From Adiantum capillus-veneris (lineage: Eukaryota > Streptophyta > Polypodiopsida > Polypodiales > Pteridaceae): DNA of 64,000 bases. Both the position numbers and the translations under genes were made by a program. A model generated the notes under the pieces. The model was not told the DNA's origin. It made no database searches and was given only the letters and a program-made list of their open reading frames with translations. The stretch lies in contig CM043952.1 in assembly GCA_014529385.2 (NCBI GenBank), forward strand, positions 58,178,119-58,242,118. Direction: 5' to 3'. Below, in pieces: positions 1 through 11,629 of the stretch. Positions within the stretch are counted from its first letter, which is position 1. Each line of letters starts with the position of its first letter.

Positions 1-70
1 CCAATGGGCGCATAAAACGAGATAACACTATCACACCCCCTCTAGCGGGCCGCCAGTTTTGTAAATATTA

Positions 71-1640
<1,570 letters not shown>

Positions 1641-1738
1641 AAGCAAGGGTCAACCACTCAAGGCCCACCGCCTTGCATCTCCCCTAATTAGATTACCCTA
1701 CTCAAGCCAAATTACCCTAATCTAAAGCAGCTAGCACC

Positions 1739-1746
1739 TATAAAAA
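1739..1746 (+). promoter_or_regulatory. TATA box of the G-I copy a LTR promoter
   Basis: TATAAAAA in a GC-mixed context upstream of the R/U5-like part of the LTR. It is placed as expected for an LTR promoter firing rightwards. Confidence 0.55.
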
Positions 1747-2112
1747 GGCACTGAGAGGTCACTATCGGGGGGGGAGTTCATCAGAGGTGAGCACTTAGTA
1801 GTATTTTGGTGGGAGGAATTGGCAAACAATTGCATCACGAGAGAGGGGACTTAGTGTAGCAATTTTCTTTGGGAATTTGTACATGTAAAGGAGCTATGTC
1901 TACATCTCGACTCCAATGGTCGATGCACACACACTCATGTTAGCAAGGTTCTCGTGTCGGTGAGTCATTTCTAGAGAATGCACCAAGTAGGCTCACTATC
2001 TCTCCCTTTATCTCTCTATCACCATGATTTGCCACCTCGTCGGAAATAAGCTTGCTGTAAATATTGCAAGAAAATAATTCTCCCTCACACCCCCGAGGGT
2101 TTTCATCACCTA

Positions 2113-2116
<4 letters not shown>

Positions 2117-2191
<75 letters not shown>
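2117..2191. repeat. (CT)n microsatellite inside LTR
   Basis: Pure CT tract about 165 bp before the LTR end. A CT tract occupies the corresponding place in the other G-I LTRs (56923-56938 and 62275-62346). Confidence 0.95.
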
Positions 2192-2195
<4 letters not shown>

Positions 2196-2357
2196 ATGGA
2201 GAGTCAGTGATATTTCAAATCACTATTGTCTGCATCCTAGCCGCTCAAAGTTAGGTGGTGGCCCTTGTTCGCTTCACCATGATCGACTTGTGGCGTGCAT
2301 CGACTCCCGGCATTTTAGAGGCCGTCGGGGTCCGTGTCGCGCTTTGCGCTCGTCATT

Positions 2358-2375
2358 TGGTGCCCCCACTGAGGA
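2358..2375 (+). promoter_or_regulatory. Primer binding site of G-I copy a
   Basis: TGGTGCCCCCACTGAGGA lies two bases after the LTR-terminal CA. It is identical in G-I copy c at 57155-57172. The cognate tRNA was not identified. Confidence 0.7.
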
Positions 2376-2430
2376 GGGATTCTAAGAAACCTTTAGTTTA
2401 CCATGCTAAAAGCAACCCACCTCATCAATC

Positions 2431-2688
2431 ATGGACAAATGGCTGAACGAATTCTCTAATTGGAGGACGAAAGAAGAGGAGACTGAGGAGGCACTAGCCG
2501 CCTTCATTGAAGTACTACTGCCAGGCTGTAGTGTCGTCAGTATTTAAGAGGTAATCTCCCCATCTCGTGTTGCTCGTTCTAACCACAAATTGAGAGCATC
2601 ATGTGGGAGGTCTATGAAGTGCCATCACTGCTGTCAACCAAAACACACTGTCAATGAGTGCCAGCAACGAAGGCAGCGAAGGGGCTGA
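2431..2688 (+). pseudogene. Leader frame with CCHC zinc knuckle, G-I copy a
   Basis: A frame of 86 codons begins at an ATG about 55 bp after the PBS and ends well before gag. It starts MDKWLNEF and ends with a CX2CX4HX4C zinc knuckle (KCHHCCQPKHTVNEC) followed by a basic tail. Copy c has a frame of identical length and position (57228-57485), so this is a family feature. CCHC knuckles usually bind nucleic acid in Gag; here one is encoded ahead of and separate from gag. The copy is not intact. Confidence 0.55.
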
Positions 2689-3002
2689 AATCATATACCT
2701 CGACATCTGCCCCGCGAGGAGGTCGTCCATATCAAAGGAGGAAATAAAATGGTAAGGCCTCTCTTTCCTAAGGAAACTACAATCAAAGGTATAACCTCTA
2801 CTCCAAAATGGCCTAAAGGGGCTGCTTGAGCCAAAGAATAGGAAAGGCTAAGCCAGTTTGAAAACACATGACCCCAAAGGAAGAAGCATCTGGCCAAGCG
2901 AGTGCTTCAAGTTTGGAAAGCAGGGTCGTACCCAGTTTTCCAAAGAGAAGGTCATCCGAGGCTAAAGCGGTGGAAGGTCGCCTATCGATTTTCATGATGC
3001 AT

Positions 3003-3399
3003 GCGAGTACTACCAGTCCATTTTGACAATCCTGAAGGAGAAGTGGTAAGAAGGTTTCCATGCCCTAAGGAATAGTGGTTTGGCTACTGCTCTCGCTGTT
3101 TTGGAAGATGGGTAGAGGGTCTTTCTCCTCTCCCCGTACAGCTCATCCTAAAGAAGCTCTCCACAACGGGTGAAACCCAGTGGACTGGAGACGAATTACA
3201 GCTCAATGGAGTGGAGTTCATGCAACGCACCAACTACGATAACTATCTGCAGTTGCTGCTAGCCAAAAAGCTAGGAGTAGTCAGACGCGTCGCCATCACC
3301 CCGTATGTGATGAGCGATGAAGGAAAAGTAGAGCCTATGAAAGGCGACGACGTCCTGTGGATGTGCCGACTCATCAACACCGGCATGGTAAGAGTATAA
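3003..3399 (+). pseudogene. Pre-gag frame of unknown function, G-I copy a
   Basis: Translates to a peptide closely matching the 132-residue frame at 57789-58187 of copy c, with shared stretches such as YLQLLLAKKLGVVRR and WMCRLINTGM. It lies between the leader frame and gag. No family is recognised; a Cys pair (YCSRC) and a basic middle are the only visible features. It is degraded. Confidence 0.55.
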
Positions 3400-3730
3400 G
3401 TACGTGCTCCACCCTCTGTGCATGATGGAAAACGGTCCAACATCGTTCTCGTTTAGATTCATGCAGCATATGCATGTGAATATTTATGTAGATAGGAAAA
3501 TCTTCTACCAACAAAACATTGTGTATTTGTTCGGCGCTACGGTGCTAGGAGAAATCCTTAGCTTCCCAAACCCTATCATTCTCCCCATATTGGATTACCA
3601 CCACTCCTTCATGTTTCCATCTTTATCCTGTTTTAATCTATCCACCCAACCCTGTAAAAAGCCGCTATGAGCCCCTACTGTCATAAATCTTATTAAAAAA
3701 AAAGAGTTTGTAATCTCCTAATTCATTACC

Positions 3731-4503
3731 ATGGCAAGTGTTTCTTTCTCCACGTTCAGTGGAAAGAAGGGAGAAGACGTCACCACCGACTTTTTGGATG
3801 ATTTCGACATCGCTTGTGTGGTTTCCAACAAGGATGACGATGCCTCATGGCTATGAATTTTTCCTCTACTGATGAAAGTAGAGGCCAAGTCTTGGTACAA
3901 TGCTTTGCCCCAAGCCACCAAAAATGCATGGGATGTATTATGTGTTGCCTTTGTGAAGAGGTTTGGTGGAGGCACAACCTCGAAGAAGCTATGGCAGCTC
4001 TACTGATGAAATTGAAGCAGGGAAGTCTGCTAGAGTATGCCACCTACGAGTCCAAGTTTATGGGTTTATGGGAGAGATGGGTTGCCTCACTGGAGGAAGG
4101 TGAAGGAGCGCCTAATTTCCTAAAGAAGGACCATTTCATTGTTGGCCTATGGTCACCGCTTAAGGAGAAGGTGAAGGGAAGGTTTCATGCAACATATGAG
4201 TTGGCAGTGGAAGTAGCCCGTCTTAAAGACAAGAAGTTGTGCATGCAAGCAAGAGTCAACAAGTCAGAGGAATCAAGCTCAGTCCTAATAACCCCAGTTG
4301 ACTGCAACAGCCGTTCATAGAGTCCAACCACAAGAGGCATCAGAAGAGCAGCAAGACCTGCTGAGTCGCATCACTACCCAACTCGAGAGTTTATCCGTGC
4401 ATCTGGTGCAGCAAGGGCATGCACCTGTCCGAAATCCAGAACAAGAAAGGGTACAACAAAGTAAAAACCAAGAGTACCACTCCTATAATTGGTGGAAAGA
4501 CGG
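3731..4503 (+). pseudogene. gag region of G-I copy a
   Basis: Encodes a retrotransposon gag-type helical domain: GKKGED near the start, then the block LLEYATYESKF and KKDHFIVGLWSPLKEKVKG. The match is very close to 58532-59041 of copy c. The zinc-knuckle part of gag is where G-II inserted. This copy is broken. Confidence 0.8.
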
Positions 4504-4508
4504 CCATG
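4504..4508. repeat. Target-site duplication of G-II, left copy (CCATG)
   Basis: CCATG immediately before the left LTR and again at 23283-23287 immediately after the right LTR. A perfect 5 bp match is typical of Gypsy integration. Confidence 0.92.
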
Positions 4509-5450
4509 TGTTGAGCCAGCAGAGGATCACACCCACATTTTTGCTCACACTCATCATTTTTGTAACCATTGATTGTAATAAATGTCTTTCCGACATTGAT
4601 TTTGAATTGAGCCATTCATTAAGTAACGGGACTCCATTGAGTTTCCACCTTGTAATCCCGAAGTAATTTCACTTGCTGATGTAATTAGTTAGAGATGTTC
4701 TCACCTCCAAGGCTGAGGTATATAAGCCAAAGTTTTGTAACCTAAGGGATTCAAATTATTAATCAAAGTGAGTTTTTGAGCGCCGTGACTGTGTTTGAGA
4801 GAGAGTGAGAGAGAGAGAGAGAGAGTCTTATCTACTTGCTACGCGAGCTATGGAGCCGCCATTGGAGAAGCGACACCGCCATTGTGTTAGCAACGGCGTG
4901 AGCTACGCACAGATACCAAGAGTACGCGCTATCGGCTTCTATGTGTGGTAAGTTCCTATGAGCTTCGGTGTGAGTTTTCTTCCAACTCGTGTGTCGAAAT
5001 GGAGTGTGCAGCATATCTATAGAACCACAACGAGTAGAGCTACACATTAGTACCATCGGGGTCAAGTTTTGATCACCTGTATTTTTCGGCCTGTCTTCAT
5101 ACGCGTTTACCGCACGGAGTGGTTATAGGTTGATTTTGCAGTTCAAGTCTTTAGGGTGTTGTTCTTACTAGTGTATAGACTTCCCCTTGAGTTTGAGATC
5201 GATTCAATGATTCTAGATCCTGTTTCGTATAGCATTCGTTCGTAGTAAGGATTTCAGTCACTTGCGTATTTTAGAACTTAGATTTGATTTCCTTAGTAGT
5301 GATTGTCATTAGAAGGTCGAGTAGGTGATTTGACACCCACCTAGTTGTTTCCATGCGCCTGCGGGTCAAGCTCCGTCCTCGTCTGACAAATTCTATTGTT
5401 GGTTGAGTTCTTGCTATTTAGCTTCCGCTAGCGGCGTAACCGCCTTAACA
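4509..5450 (+). repeat. Left LTR of G-II
   Basis: 942 bp, TG...CA, matching 22338-23282 throughout. It contains a TATA box (4719-4726), a GA tract just after the likely start of transcription (about 4798-4826) and a GC-mixed U5. Most differences from the right LTR are transitions. Confidence 0.95.
4719..4726 (+). promoter_or_regulatory. TATA box of the G-II LTR
   Basis: TATATAAG within the LTR, conserved in the right LTR at 22548-22555. It would drive transcription of the element rightwards. Confidence 0.7.
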
Positions 5451-5452
5451 TT

Positions 5453-5470
5453 TGGCGCCGCTGCCGGGGA
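5453..5470 (+). promoter_or_regulatory. Primer binding site of G-II
   Basis: TGGCGCCGCTGCCGGGGA starts two bases after the LTR end. It resembles the tRNA-Asp-type PBS of plant Athila-like Gypsy elements (known from family; tRNA identity inferred). Confidence 0.8.
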
Positions 5471-6871
5471 CGAGAGCCCTAAGTAGGTGACCTTAGACTA
5501 ATCCTACGAGGTGAGTCGTATAAACTACTTTGTATACTTTAGTTAGAAAAGATCTAGGAGTGGTGGACTCTGAAGATCTCGAGAGATACTAGGAAGTGGG
5601 GTATTCCTGGGTCTTCCGTGTGACAGTATTTTTAGTTTAGCTTAGATTTGTTTGTTGTTTTGTTGGTGTTGAGTAGTTGTTGATAGAAGAAGAATTTGCT
5701 AGTCCGTGAGTGACAGTGGATATCTTTAAAGTCACAATTACCAAACCCATTTTATGATTAGGAATAGCTTAGGTAGGACTTCATTTGATCCTGATCTAGA
5801 GCTAGTAATCATTGGAGTATTTGCTTGATATGGTTGATTGCATGTTAGATCACTAAACCGTCGAGTTAGTAGTGAAACTTGCAATAAACAAAAGTCAGAG
5901 AAATTTTCTGTGTATCTGGGAGTTGCTGAGCACTTGAGAAAGCTTTAGGAAGGATTCTGTGCCAAAAAACTGGAAATCTGTAACTTTAGACATCATACGC
6001 GTATGATGTCTAAATGACCAAACAGAGACAAAAACAGAAATTGTGACTTTACCAGAGTGTTCAAAAGGGGAGTTATACCCTAATTTCAACTTAAAACAAG
6101 AGCATTAACACTCAAAGAAACCCAAAAAGACAAGTCGGAGTCCAAGAAACGCAAAGAATAGGAAATTTTGGATTCAGATCTTGTTTTTACATTCAAACCT
6201 GACAAAAACACTTGAAACTCAATTATAAACATTGGAGAAGGCTTAAAACCAAGAATAGTCAAAATCTGGGACAAAAGACATCATACGCGTATAATGTCTT
6301 TTGGCACATCCACTGCTTAGTTTTAATATCTGACCTGACAAGATTGTTACAAGCACTGTAGGAAGCATAAATATCAAGTTTTGACCCAAATTGATGAAAA
6401 AGACATCATACGCGTATGATGTCTTTGACCTAATTTTGGACATATTTTGATACTTTGCCAACACAGATCCATTGTAATAGCTGTTTAGAGGTTATATTTC
6501 AAGTTTCATCCCATTTGGATCACAATTGACCCAAAACAAGTCAAAAGCGGAAAATTGCCAAGAAAAGCCTAAATTAGCCATAACTTGCTCAAACAGAGTT
6601 CAAACTGAATTTTGTGAGTGGAAAGAGCATAAGGGGGCTACTGAGAGTGAGCATAACCAAAATAGTCCAAATCTGTGAAAAAAGACATCATACGCATATA
6701 ATGTCTTTTTCAGCATAACTGCAACAAAATTCTCACTTGATGAAACAGAAGTTGTCCAACTGACAAGATTAAACAATTGACCAAGTATCAATCAGTTTGG
6801 ATCAATTATGACCACAAAAACTTGGGGAAAACAAATTGCCGAGACGGAAAAGTTAAAGTCCTTTAGGGGAA
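5471..6871 (+). other. G-II leader, noncoding, with palindrome array
   Basis: 1.4 kb without a credible reading frame between PBS and gag. It is A-rich and holds four of the nine palindromes described separately. Phrases around the palindromes (for example TTGATGAAAAAGACATC) recur in the 3' noncoding block of the same element. Confidence 0.8.
5985..6710. repeat. Palindrome array, 5' (four copies)
   Basis: Four palindromes sharing the core CATCATACGCGTATGATG. They lie at 5985-6014 (30 bp, perfect), 6272-6303 (32 bp, one mismatch), 6399-6426 (28 bp, perfect) and 6679-6710 (32 bp, two mismatches). Centre-to-centre distances are 288, 125 and 282 bp. The mismatches are G-to-A changes in the right arm, two of the three in or next to the CG-rich core. 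Each could form a hairpin in RNA or serve as a dyad protein-binding site; no function is established. Confidence 0.93.
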
Positions 6872-9800
6872 TTGATGAATTTGAGATCGGGCAGGAATCT
6901 CCAGAATAACCAACCAAAACAAGGGGAACAAGCAAGTGTCATATCAACCGAGGGAAGTGTAAGCCAAAGTTGGGTGCAACCATTAGAGCCGATCTTTGAA
7001 GGAAGTGTTTCTGATACTTCTTCGGAGAGATCTTACGAGATTTTCACCGAACACTTGGAACACTTGAACCTGAACAACAGAGAAAATATGGCAGCAGGAT
7101 CATCAAACCCTTCCGCCACAATGAAGCTATTGTTCATAAAATACCAGTACGACAATGAGCAAGGTGCCAAGATCTACAAAGATGGAATGGACCGCTATTG
7201 TGTAAAGATAGAAGATAGACCTAGTGAGTTCAAGGACTTAGTGCCTGTGAGCTATAGCGGAGATAGATATCTAGATGACGAGGGTACCATGTACTTGGTA
7301 GTCCTAAACCCTAACATTGTGGACAAGTGGGGATTGATGGGCACCAAAGCCAAAGTAGATGAAGAACTTGAGGAGAAAGCACCAATAATGAACTTCCCTG
7401 ATGCGAGGTTAAGAAGAGAGAATGAAACTACAAGGATCAACACTGATAACATCTATGTGGGGCTATACAAATATAATAATGGGGAGCAAGATCTCTATTA
7501 TAGATGTGAAGAACCCTACACCGGAGAGTTGACAGACCAAAAAAGACTTTATGTCTTTACCTACACAGAGGGATCGGAAGTGAAAATTGCCGCTTACGAC
7601 AAGTATGGGAGGCAATACTCAACAATGGGCAAGAAAGAATTAGAAGGATATACATACTTTGGGGGACCACTACATCAGTATTATGTTACTTCTAGCTCAC
7701 AAAGACCAGAACCAACAAATGGAGTGCAAAACCCAATGAGAGCAGGAGGACAAAGAACTCAGGTTGCTGACTCTTTCAGCCAACCTCAGTACTCGAAGCC
7801 CGGACCAATGGGATCATTACATTCCAGAGAGTCAATGGATACGAATCGAGGTAGTGTAGTTCCAATCCCCACATATACCACTCCAGGTCCAAGGTTCGAA
7901 GCGGAACTATCACATTTACCTCCTAGTAGTAGATTCAGGGCAGGGGAACCGACAAGGGTAACCCATGAAGTCCATGATGCTAGAGAAAGCTTTAGCCGGG
8001 ACACAGGAGCAATGAGATTGGTAGCAAACCATAGACGTATGAGACCATCTCAAGTAGCGAAGTGTATGCCAAAGAAGTATGGTGGTTCAGGAGATCCGTA
8101 TGCACATGTGTCACTCTTTAAGCAAGTCTTAAGAGCTGAGCAGATAACCGATTTCCATACACAATACGAGGGATTTGGTCTTACTCTGGAAGGTACGGCA
8201 TTGACATGGTTTCAACCACTGAACATAGGGGGATTCCATGACATTGACCATTTGCTAAGAGAGTTTGCTGAGGAATTCTCAAAACGAGGGATTAAGCACA
8301 ATACGGTCTCACAAATATATGCTTTTAAACAGAGAGAACACGAAAAAGTGAAGGAAGCTTCACTTCGCTTCAAACAATACATTGAGAGATGTCCAGTACG
8401 TGAACGACCACAAGATGACAGACTATCTGTTCTCTTTATTGAGGGACTAAGAAACGACACTCTCAAGAAGGACTTGCACTTGAAAGCTTGTACAAGTTTC
8501 GAGCAAGTAACGAGAGAAGCATTGTACTTAGTGGATAACTGTACGGTTTATGGAGAGGTGTCAGCGGATACAGATTTTGCATCCAGTAGCTCCTCCTCCG
8601 TAGCGAGCGAGACTACCAGTAAAAAGAATGTTCAAACAACAACCATGCCAAATGTAAAGCAAATGATAGAAGATGCTCTAAAAAGGATGGCACCATACCA
8701 AAAACCATTGCCAAAGACACTGAAATGGTGTGCTATTGAACAAAAATGGACAAACCATCCAACAGAGGAGTGCTATTACAACAAAGGGTATGTAAGGGAG
8801 CGTCAGTATGCACCTCCTGCTCAATTAGCACCACCTCAAGTACATCCAGTACCTCGATACCCAATGAGAAATGTACTAGGACCTATGGGGATAGAAAGAC
8901 CGCAACCGGTATTGGGACAACAACCACCTTTACCAGGAGCAAGATCAGTGGGCATTAGATATACACCAACCTTAGAGAATCAGGGAGAACAAGCCCTAGT
9001 GCCTGTTCAAGCCTATTACGAAGAATCTGGTGCACCCATGTCTCCAACTGTGTATTACCCACCAGAAGAACCCAAACAACCAGAACCATGGGGCATGATT
9101 GGGAATGTTGGAACACCAACAGTTACAAGTGCTTCTGATGAAGAGAGATACAATTTGGACGCAAGAACATTGATGTTCATAGCTCATGGAGGGTTAACAG
9201 GACAAAGACCATCCTATCCACAAAGGACGAATCAAATGGGACCAAGACCAGCACTAGGACCCTGTTACAAGTGTGGAGGTGACCATCTGATGAATGTTTG
9301 TCCACATACGGAAATCATTAGAATTAACGCTTATTGCACTGAGTGTGGGGTTACTCACTTCATTGAGGATTGTTCAAAGAATCCAAACAAAGTGCAAAAG
9401 ACGACATTGAATATGCTAGAAACTATTCCTACCAGCAGTGGGTCTGAAAATGAAACTCTGATACCAACGCAAGTTGTTACTAGAGCTCAAGCTAAGAAAA
9501 CCACTAGAGAACCTGAGAATGGAAAGTTAGCGACTGAAATGGTTAGTCAAGGACCGCGGAGTCAGAGAAACACATGGAAAGCTAGAAAAGCACGCATGAA
9601 GTTGAGAAAAGAACGTGAAGACGCTATTCTAGCTGAGGAACTAAAGCAAACTAAAGATAGATTAGAAAAACTTGAGAGTCAAAACGGGAAACGAGAGATG
9701 AGCCCGGAAAGAACGAAACAAAAGAGTATCAAAGAAACAACGAGCTTAAGCTCAGGGGGATCAGTGCTAGTCGACAAAGTACACGAACCATTGGACGCAC

Positions 9801-9898
9801 TGATGAGAGCTTACGAAGCTAGGTTAAAGAACAACCAAACACAAGAACAGAGGTGGATGACATACCCAAACGCGGAATTGGAAAAAGCAGAGACTTGA
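6872..9898 (+). CDS. gag: gag polyprotein of G-II, 1008 codons
   Basis: An open frame starting MMNLRSGRN. Residues about 75-300 form an unrecognised charged domain rich in Tyr. A retrotransposon gag-type domain spans about 395-560, with the block FRDI-like YGGSGDPYAHVSLFKQ, LTLEGTALTWFQPL and LRFKQYIERCPVRERP. Pro/Gln-rich linkers follow, then two zinc knuckles around residues 806-850 (CYKCGGDHLMNVCPH and CTECGVTHFIEDC) and a basic, charged C-terminus. At 1008 codons it is far longer than most plant Gypsy gag proteins. The product would form the virus-like particle and bind element RNA. The protease frame begins two bases after its end. Confidence 0.88.
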   Translation: MMNLRSGRNLQNNQPKQGEQASVISTEGSVSQSWVQPLEPIFEGSVSDTSSERSYEIFTEHLEHLNLNNRENMAAGSSNPSATMKLLFIKYQYDNEQGAKIYKDGMDRYCVKIEDRPSEFKDLVPVSYSGDRYLDDEGTMYLVVLNPNIVDKWGLMGTKAKVDEELEEKAPIMNFPDARLRRENETTRINTDNIYVGLYKYNNGEQDLYYRCEEPYTGELTDQKRLYVFTYTEGSEVKIAAYDKYGRQYSTMGKKELEGYTYFGGPLHQYYVTSSSQRPEPTNGVQNPMRAGGQRTQVADSFSQPQYSKPGPMGSLHSRESMDTNRGSVVPIPTYTTPGPRFEAELSHLPPSSRFRAGEPTRVTHEVHDARESFSRDTGAMRLVANHRRMRPSQVAKCMPKKYGGSGDPYAHVSLFKQVLRAEQITDFHTQYEGFGLTLEGTALTWFQPLNIGGFHDIDHLLREFAEEFSKRGIKHNTVSQIYAFKQREHEKVKEASLRFKQYIERCPVRERPQDDRLSVLFIEGLRNDTLKKDLHLKACTSFEQVTREALYLVDNCTVYGEVSADTDFASSSSSSVASETTSKKNVQTTTMPNVKQMIEDALKRMAPYQKPLPKTLKWCAIEQKWTNHPTEECYYNKGYVRERQYAPPAQLAPPQVHPVPRYPMRNVLGPMGIERPQPVLGQQPPLPGARSVGIRYTPTLENQGEQALVPVQAYYEESGAPMSPTVYYPPEEPKQPEPWGMIGNVGTPTVTSASDEERYNLDARTLMFIAHGGLTGQRPSYPQRTNQMGPRPALGPCYKCGGDHLMNVCPHTEIIRINAYCTECGVTHFIEDCSKNPNKVQKTTLNMLETIPTSSGSENETLIPTQVVTRAQAKKTTREPENGKLATEMVSQGPRSQRNTWKARKARMKLRKEREDAILAEELKQTKDRLEKLESQNGKREMSPERTKQKSIKETTSLSSGGSVLVDKVHEPLDALMRAYEARLKNNQTQEQRWMTYPNAELEKAET

Positions 9899-9899
9899 A

Positions 9900-11534
9900 A
9901 TGTGCCAGAGAATGATCGAGACTGCACAAGCCTTATTAGAACCACCAAAAGAAACAATGAATTGTGGAACGGAAAACCCAATTCAGCAAGAGACTATCGT
10001 TTCACGGGTAGCTGAAAAGACTCCCAGTGCACAAAAGCCTGAAAATACACACAAGGATGACCGCATAGTGTTGAACACAACCGATCAGGAGATAGAGAGT
10101 TTTCATCCAGTCATACAGAGGTCTTACGGAAGAGATGAGGATTACAATGAATTTTGGAAACAAGTGAGAGAGGCAAACTTTGCAAACGAGCTAAGTTGCC
10201 AAGCTAATCAGACAAATTGGGAAAAGGACATCAGGAATCCTCCCATAGTGGAATTTGAGGCAGGATCTCAAGTGGACTTGGATCTGCAATCTTACTGGGG
10301 AGATGGGGGCTCTGTTAGAACAATGGAGAGCAAACCTCACTCACTGAATACCTTACCTTCATACTTAGGAGAGTATGAAGCAAAATCCGAGACTAGAGCA
10401 CTTCCCTCACGAAGAATTTCATCAGAAAAAGTCATGGACTCGCAAGGATTGATAGAGATCTTGTCAACACCAGTGACATGCACTATCACTCTAGCTGAGC
10501 TTTTGAGGCTAAGACCACATATGTGGACCACTGTAGGAAAATGCTTGGAGAAATTCGGGATAAAAGACCCAACATCGAGACTGCAAGAGGGTATACAAGA
10601 GCTGAGTAAACCACAAAAGAACGCTAAGCCTGTACCCTTAAACAAGGTCGGAGAGTATTGCGAAGGTGAAGAGGGGAATACAACCTTACCAGTTGAATTC
10701 CAAGGAGTGAACACGATGGCAATACTAGACAGCGGAGCTGGGGTAGCCATTGCTACAAAAGAAATCTGGAAAAAATGGGGGAAACCAGCAATAAGGAAGA
10801 CTAGGTTGAAACTCCAATTAGCAGATGGACACATGGAGAAACCTATGGGGTTATTAGAGAAAGTTGTAGTGACTTCTTGCGGCATTGAATACGAACATAC
10901 TTTTGCTATTGTCGATTTTGGCAAGGAGAATAACTATGATATCATACTGGGAAGACCATTCATGAGACAGTTGAAAATGGTCCAGGATTGGGGCTACGAT
11001 CACATATACCTGAGAAATATGGAAACCACTACACGTGTGAACCTGAAAGACCATAGCTACAAAGATGTGAACCGAACACCGGTGGAGGAGTTTGATTCAG
11101 CTACTTTGGCGGGATCCGAATTTCCAGCTTGGTTAGGTAAACCCAAGGAGTTATGGATGTGTGGAGCTTCGAAATGTGGAAGTCTGAAACGAGAAGAATG
11201 TGTTTTAGAAAGGGCTATCGAAGACGAAACTTATATAGGAGAACCCTTTCCAGAGGACACGCTTGAACCATTAGAATGGACACACATTCTAGCAACCCTA
11301 GATGTTTGTGCAATTCCGGATGGTCCCACAACGAAATTTTGCGACAAGGACGGGTACGACGTGGTTCCGTACTTCATGTTGAGAACTGTACTCGAAAAAG
11401 AAACTGAAAAGAACGATACACTGGAAAAGGAAGATGAAGAAGAGGTGTTTCACGACATCCCGATCATCCTGAGTGGGGAAATGAAGCAGACAACGAGTCA
11501 ACGGACAATTCAAGCGGAAACGAAGAAACTATAA
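9900..11534 (+). CDS. Protease region of G-II
   Basis: A 544-codon open frame directly after gag. The retropepsin core sits at about residues 265-365: active site LDSGAGVAIA near 10720-10755, a flap-like stretch, then IILGRPFMRQL near 10945-10977. About 250 residues of unassigned sequence precede it and an acidic tail follows. It would mature the Gag-Pol polyprotein. Gypsy families commonly join protease to gag by read-through or frameshift, which may apply here. Confidence 0.85.
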   Translation: MCQRMIETAQALLEPPKETMNCGTENPIQQETIVSRVAEKTPSAQKPENTHKDDRIVLNTTDQEIESFHPVIQRSYGRDEDYNEFWKQVREANFANELSCQANQTNWEKDIRNPPIVEFEAGSQVDLDLQSYWGDGGSVRTMESKPHSLNTLPSYLGEYEAKSETRALPSRRISSEKVMDSQGLIEILSTPVTCTITLAELLRLRPHMWTTVGKCLEKFGIKDPTSRLQEGIQELSKPQKNAKPVPLNKVGEYCEGEEGNTTLPVEFQGVNTMAILDSGAGVAIATKEIWKKWGKPAIRKTRLKLQLADGHMEKPMGLLEKVVVTSCGIEYEHTFAIVDFGKENNYDIILGRPFMRQLKMVQDWGYDHIYLRNMETTTRVNLKDHSYKDVNRTPVEEFDSATLAGSEFPAWLGKPKELWMCGASKCGSLKREECVLERAIEDETYIGEPFPEDTLEPLEWTHILATLDVCAIPDGPTTKFCDKDGYDVVPYFMLRTVLEKETEKNDTLEKEDEEEVFHDIPIILSGEMKQTTSQRTIQAETKKL

Positions 11535-11629
11535 CGGATGTCCGATTTTATGATTTTCCGAACCAAACTAAACAACGCCAGAAACGCTATAGAGCAAAGA
11601 GAAAAACAAAGGGGGTTAGAACCAATCCG

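Larger units (their letters stand above)
1641..2355 (+). repeat. Left LTR of G-I copy a (3' part clear, start uncertain)
   Basis: The last about 150 bp match the LTR ends at 57152 and 62560, including the shared block around TTTTAGAGGCCGTCGG and the terminal CGTCA. A TATA box lies at 1739-1746 and a CT tract at 2117-2191, in the same relative place as the CT tract of the other family LTRs. A PBS follows directly. The start is not defined. Confidence 0.7.

Noticed and set aside
5985-6710. Palindromes as termini of small transposons
   Set aside because: Single perfect dyads without element body or flanking duplications; the even spacing fits an array better.
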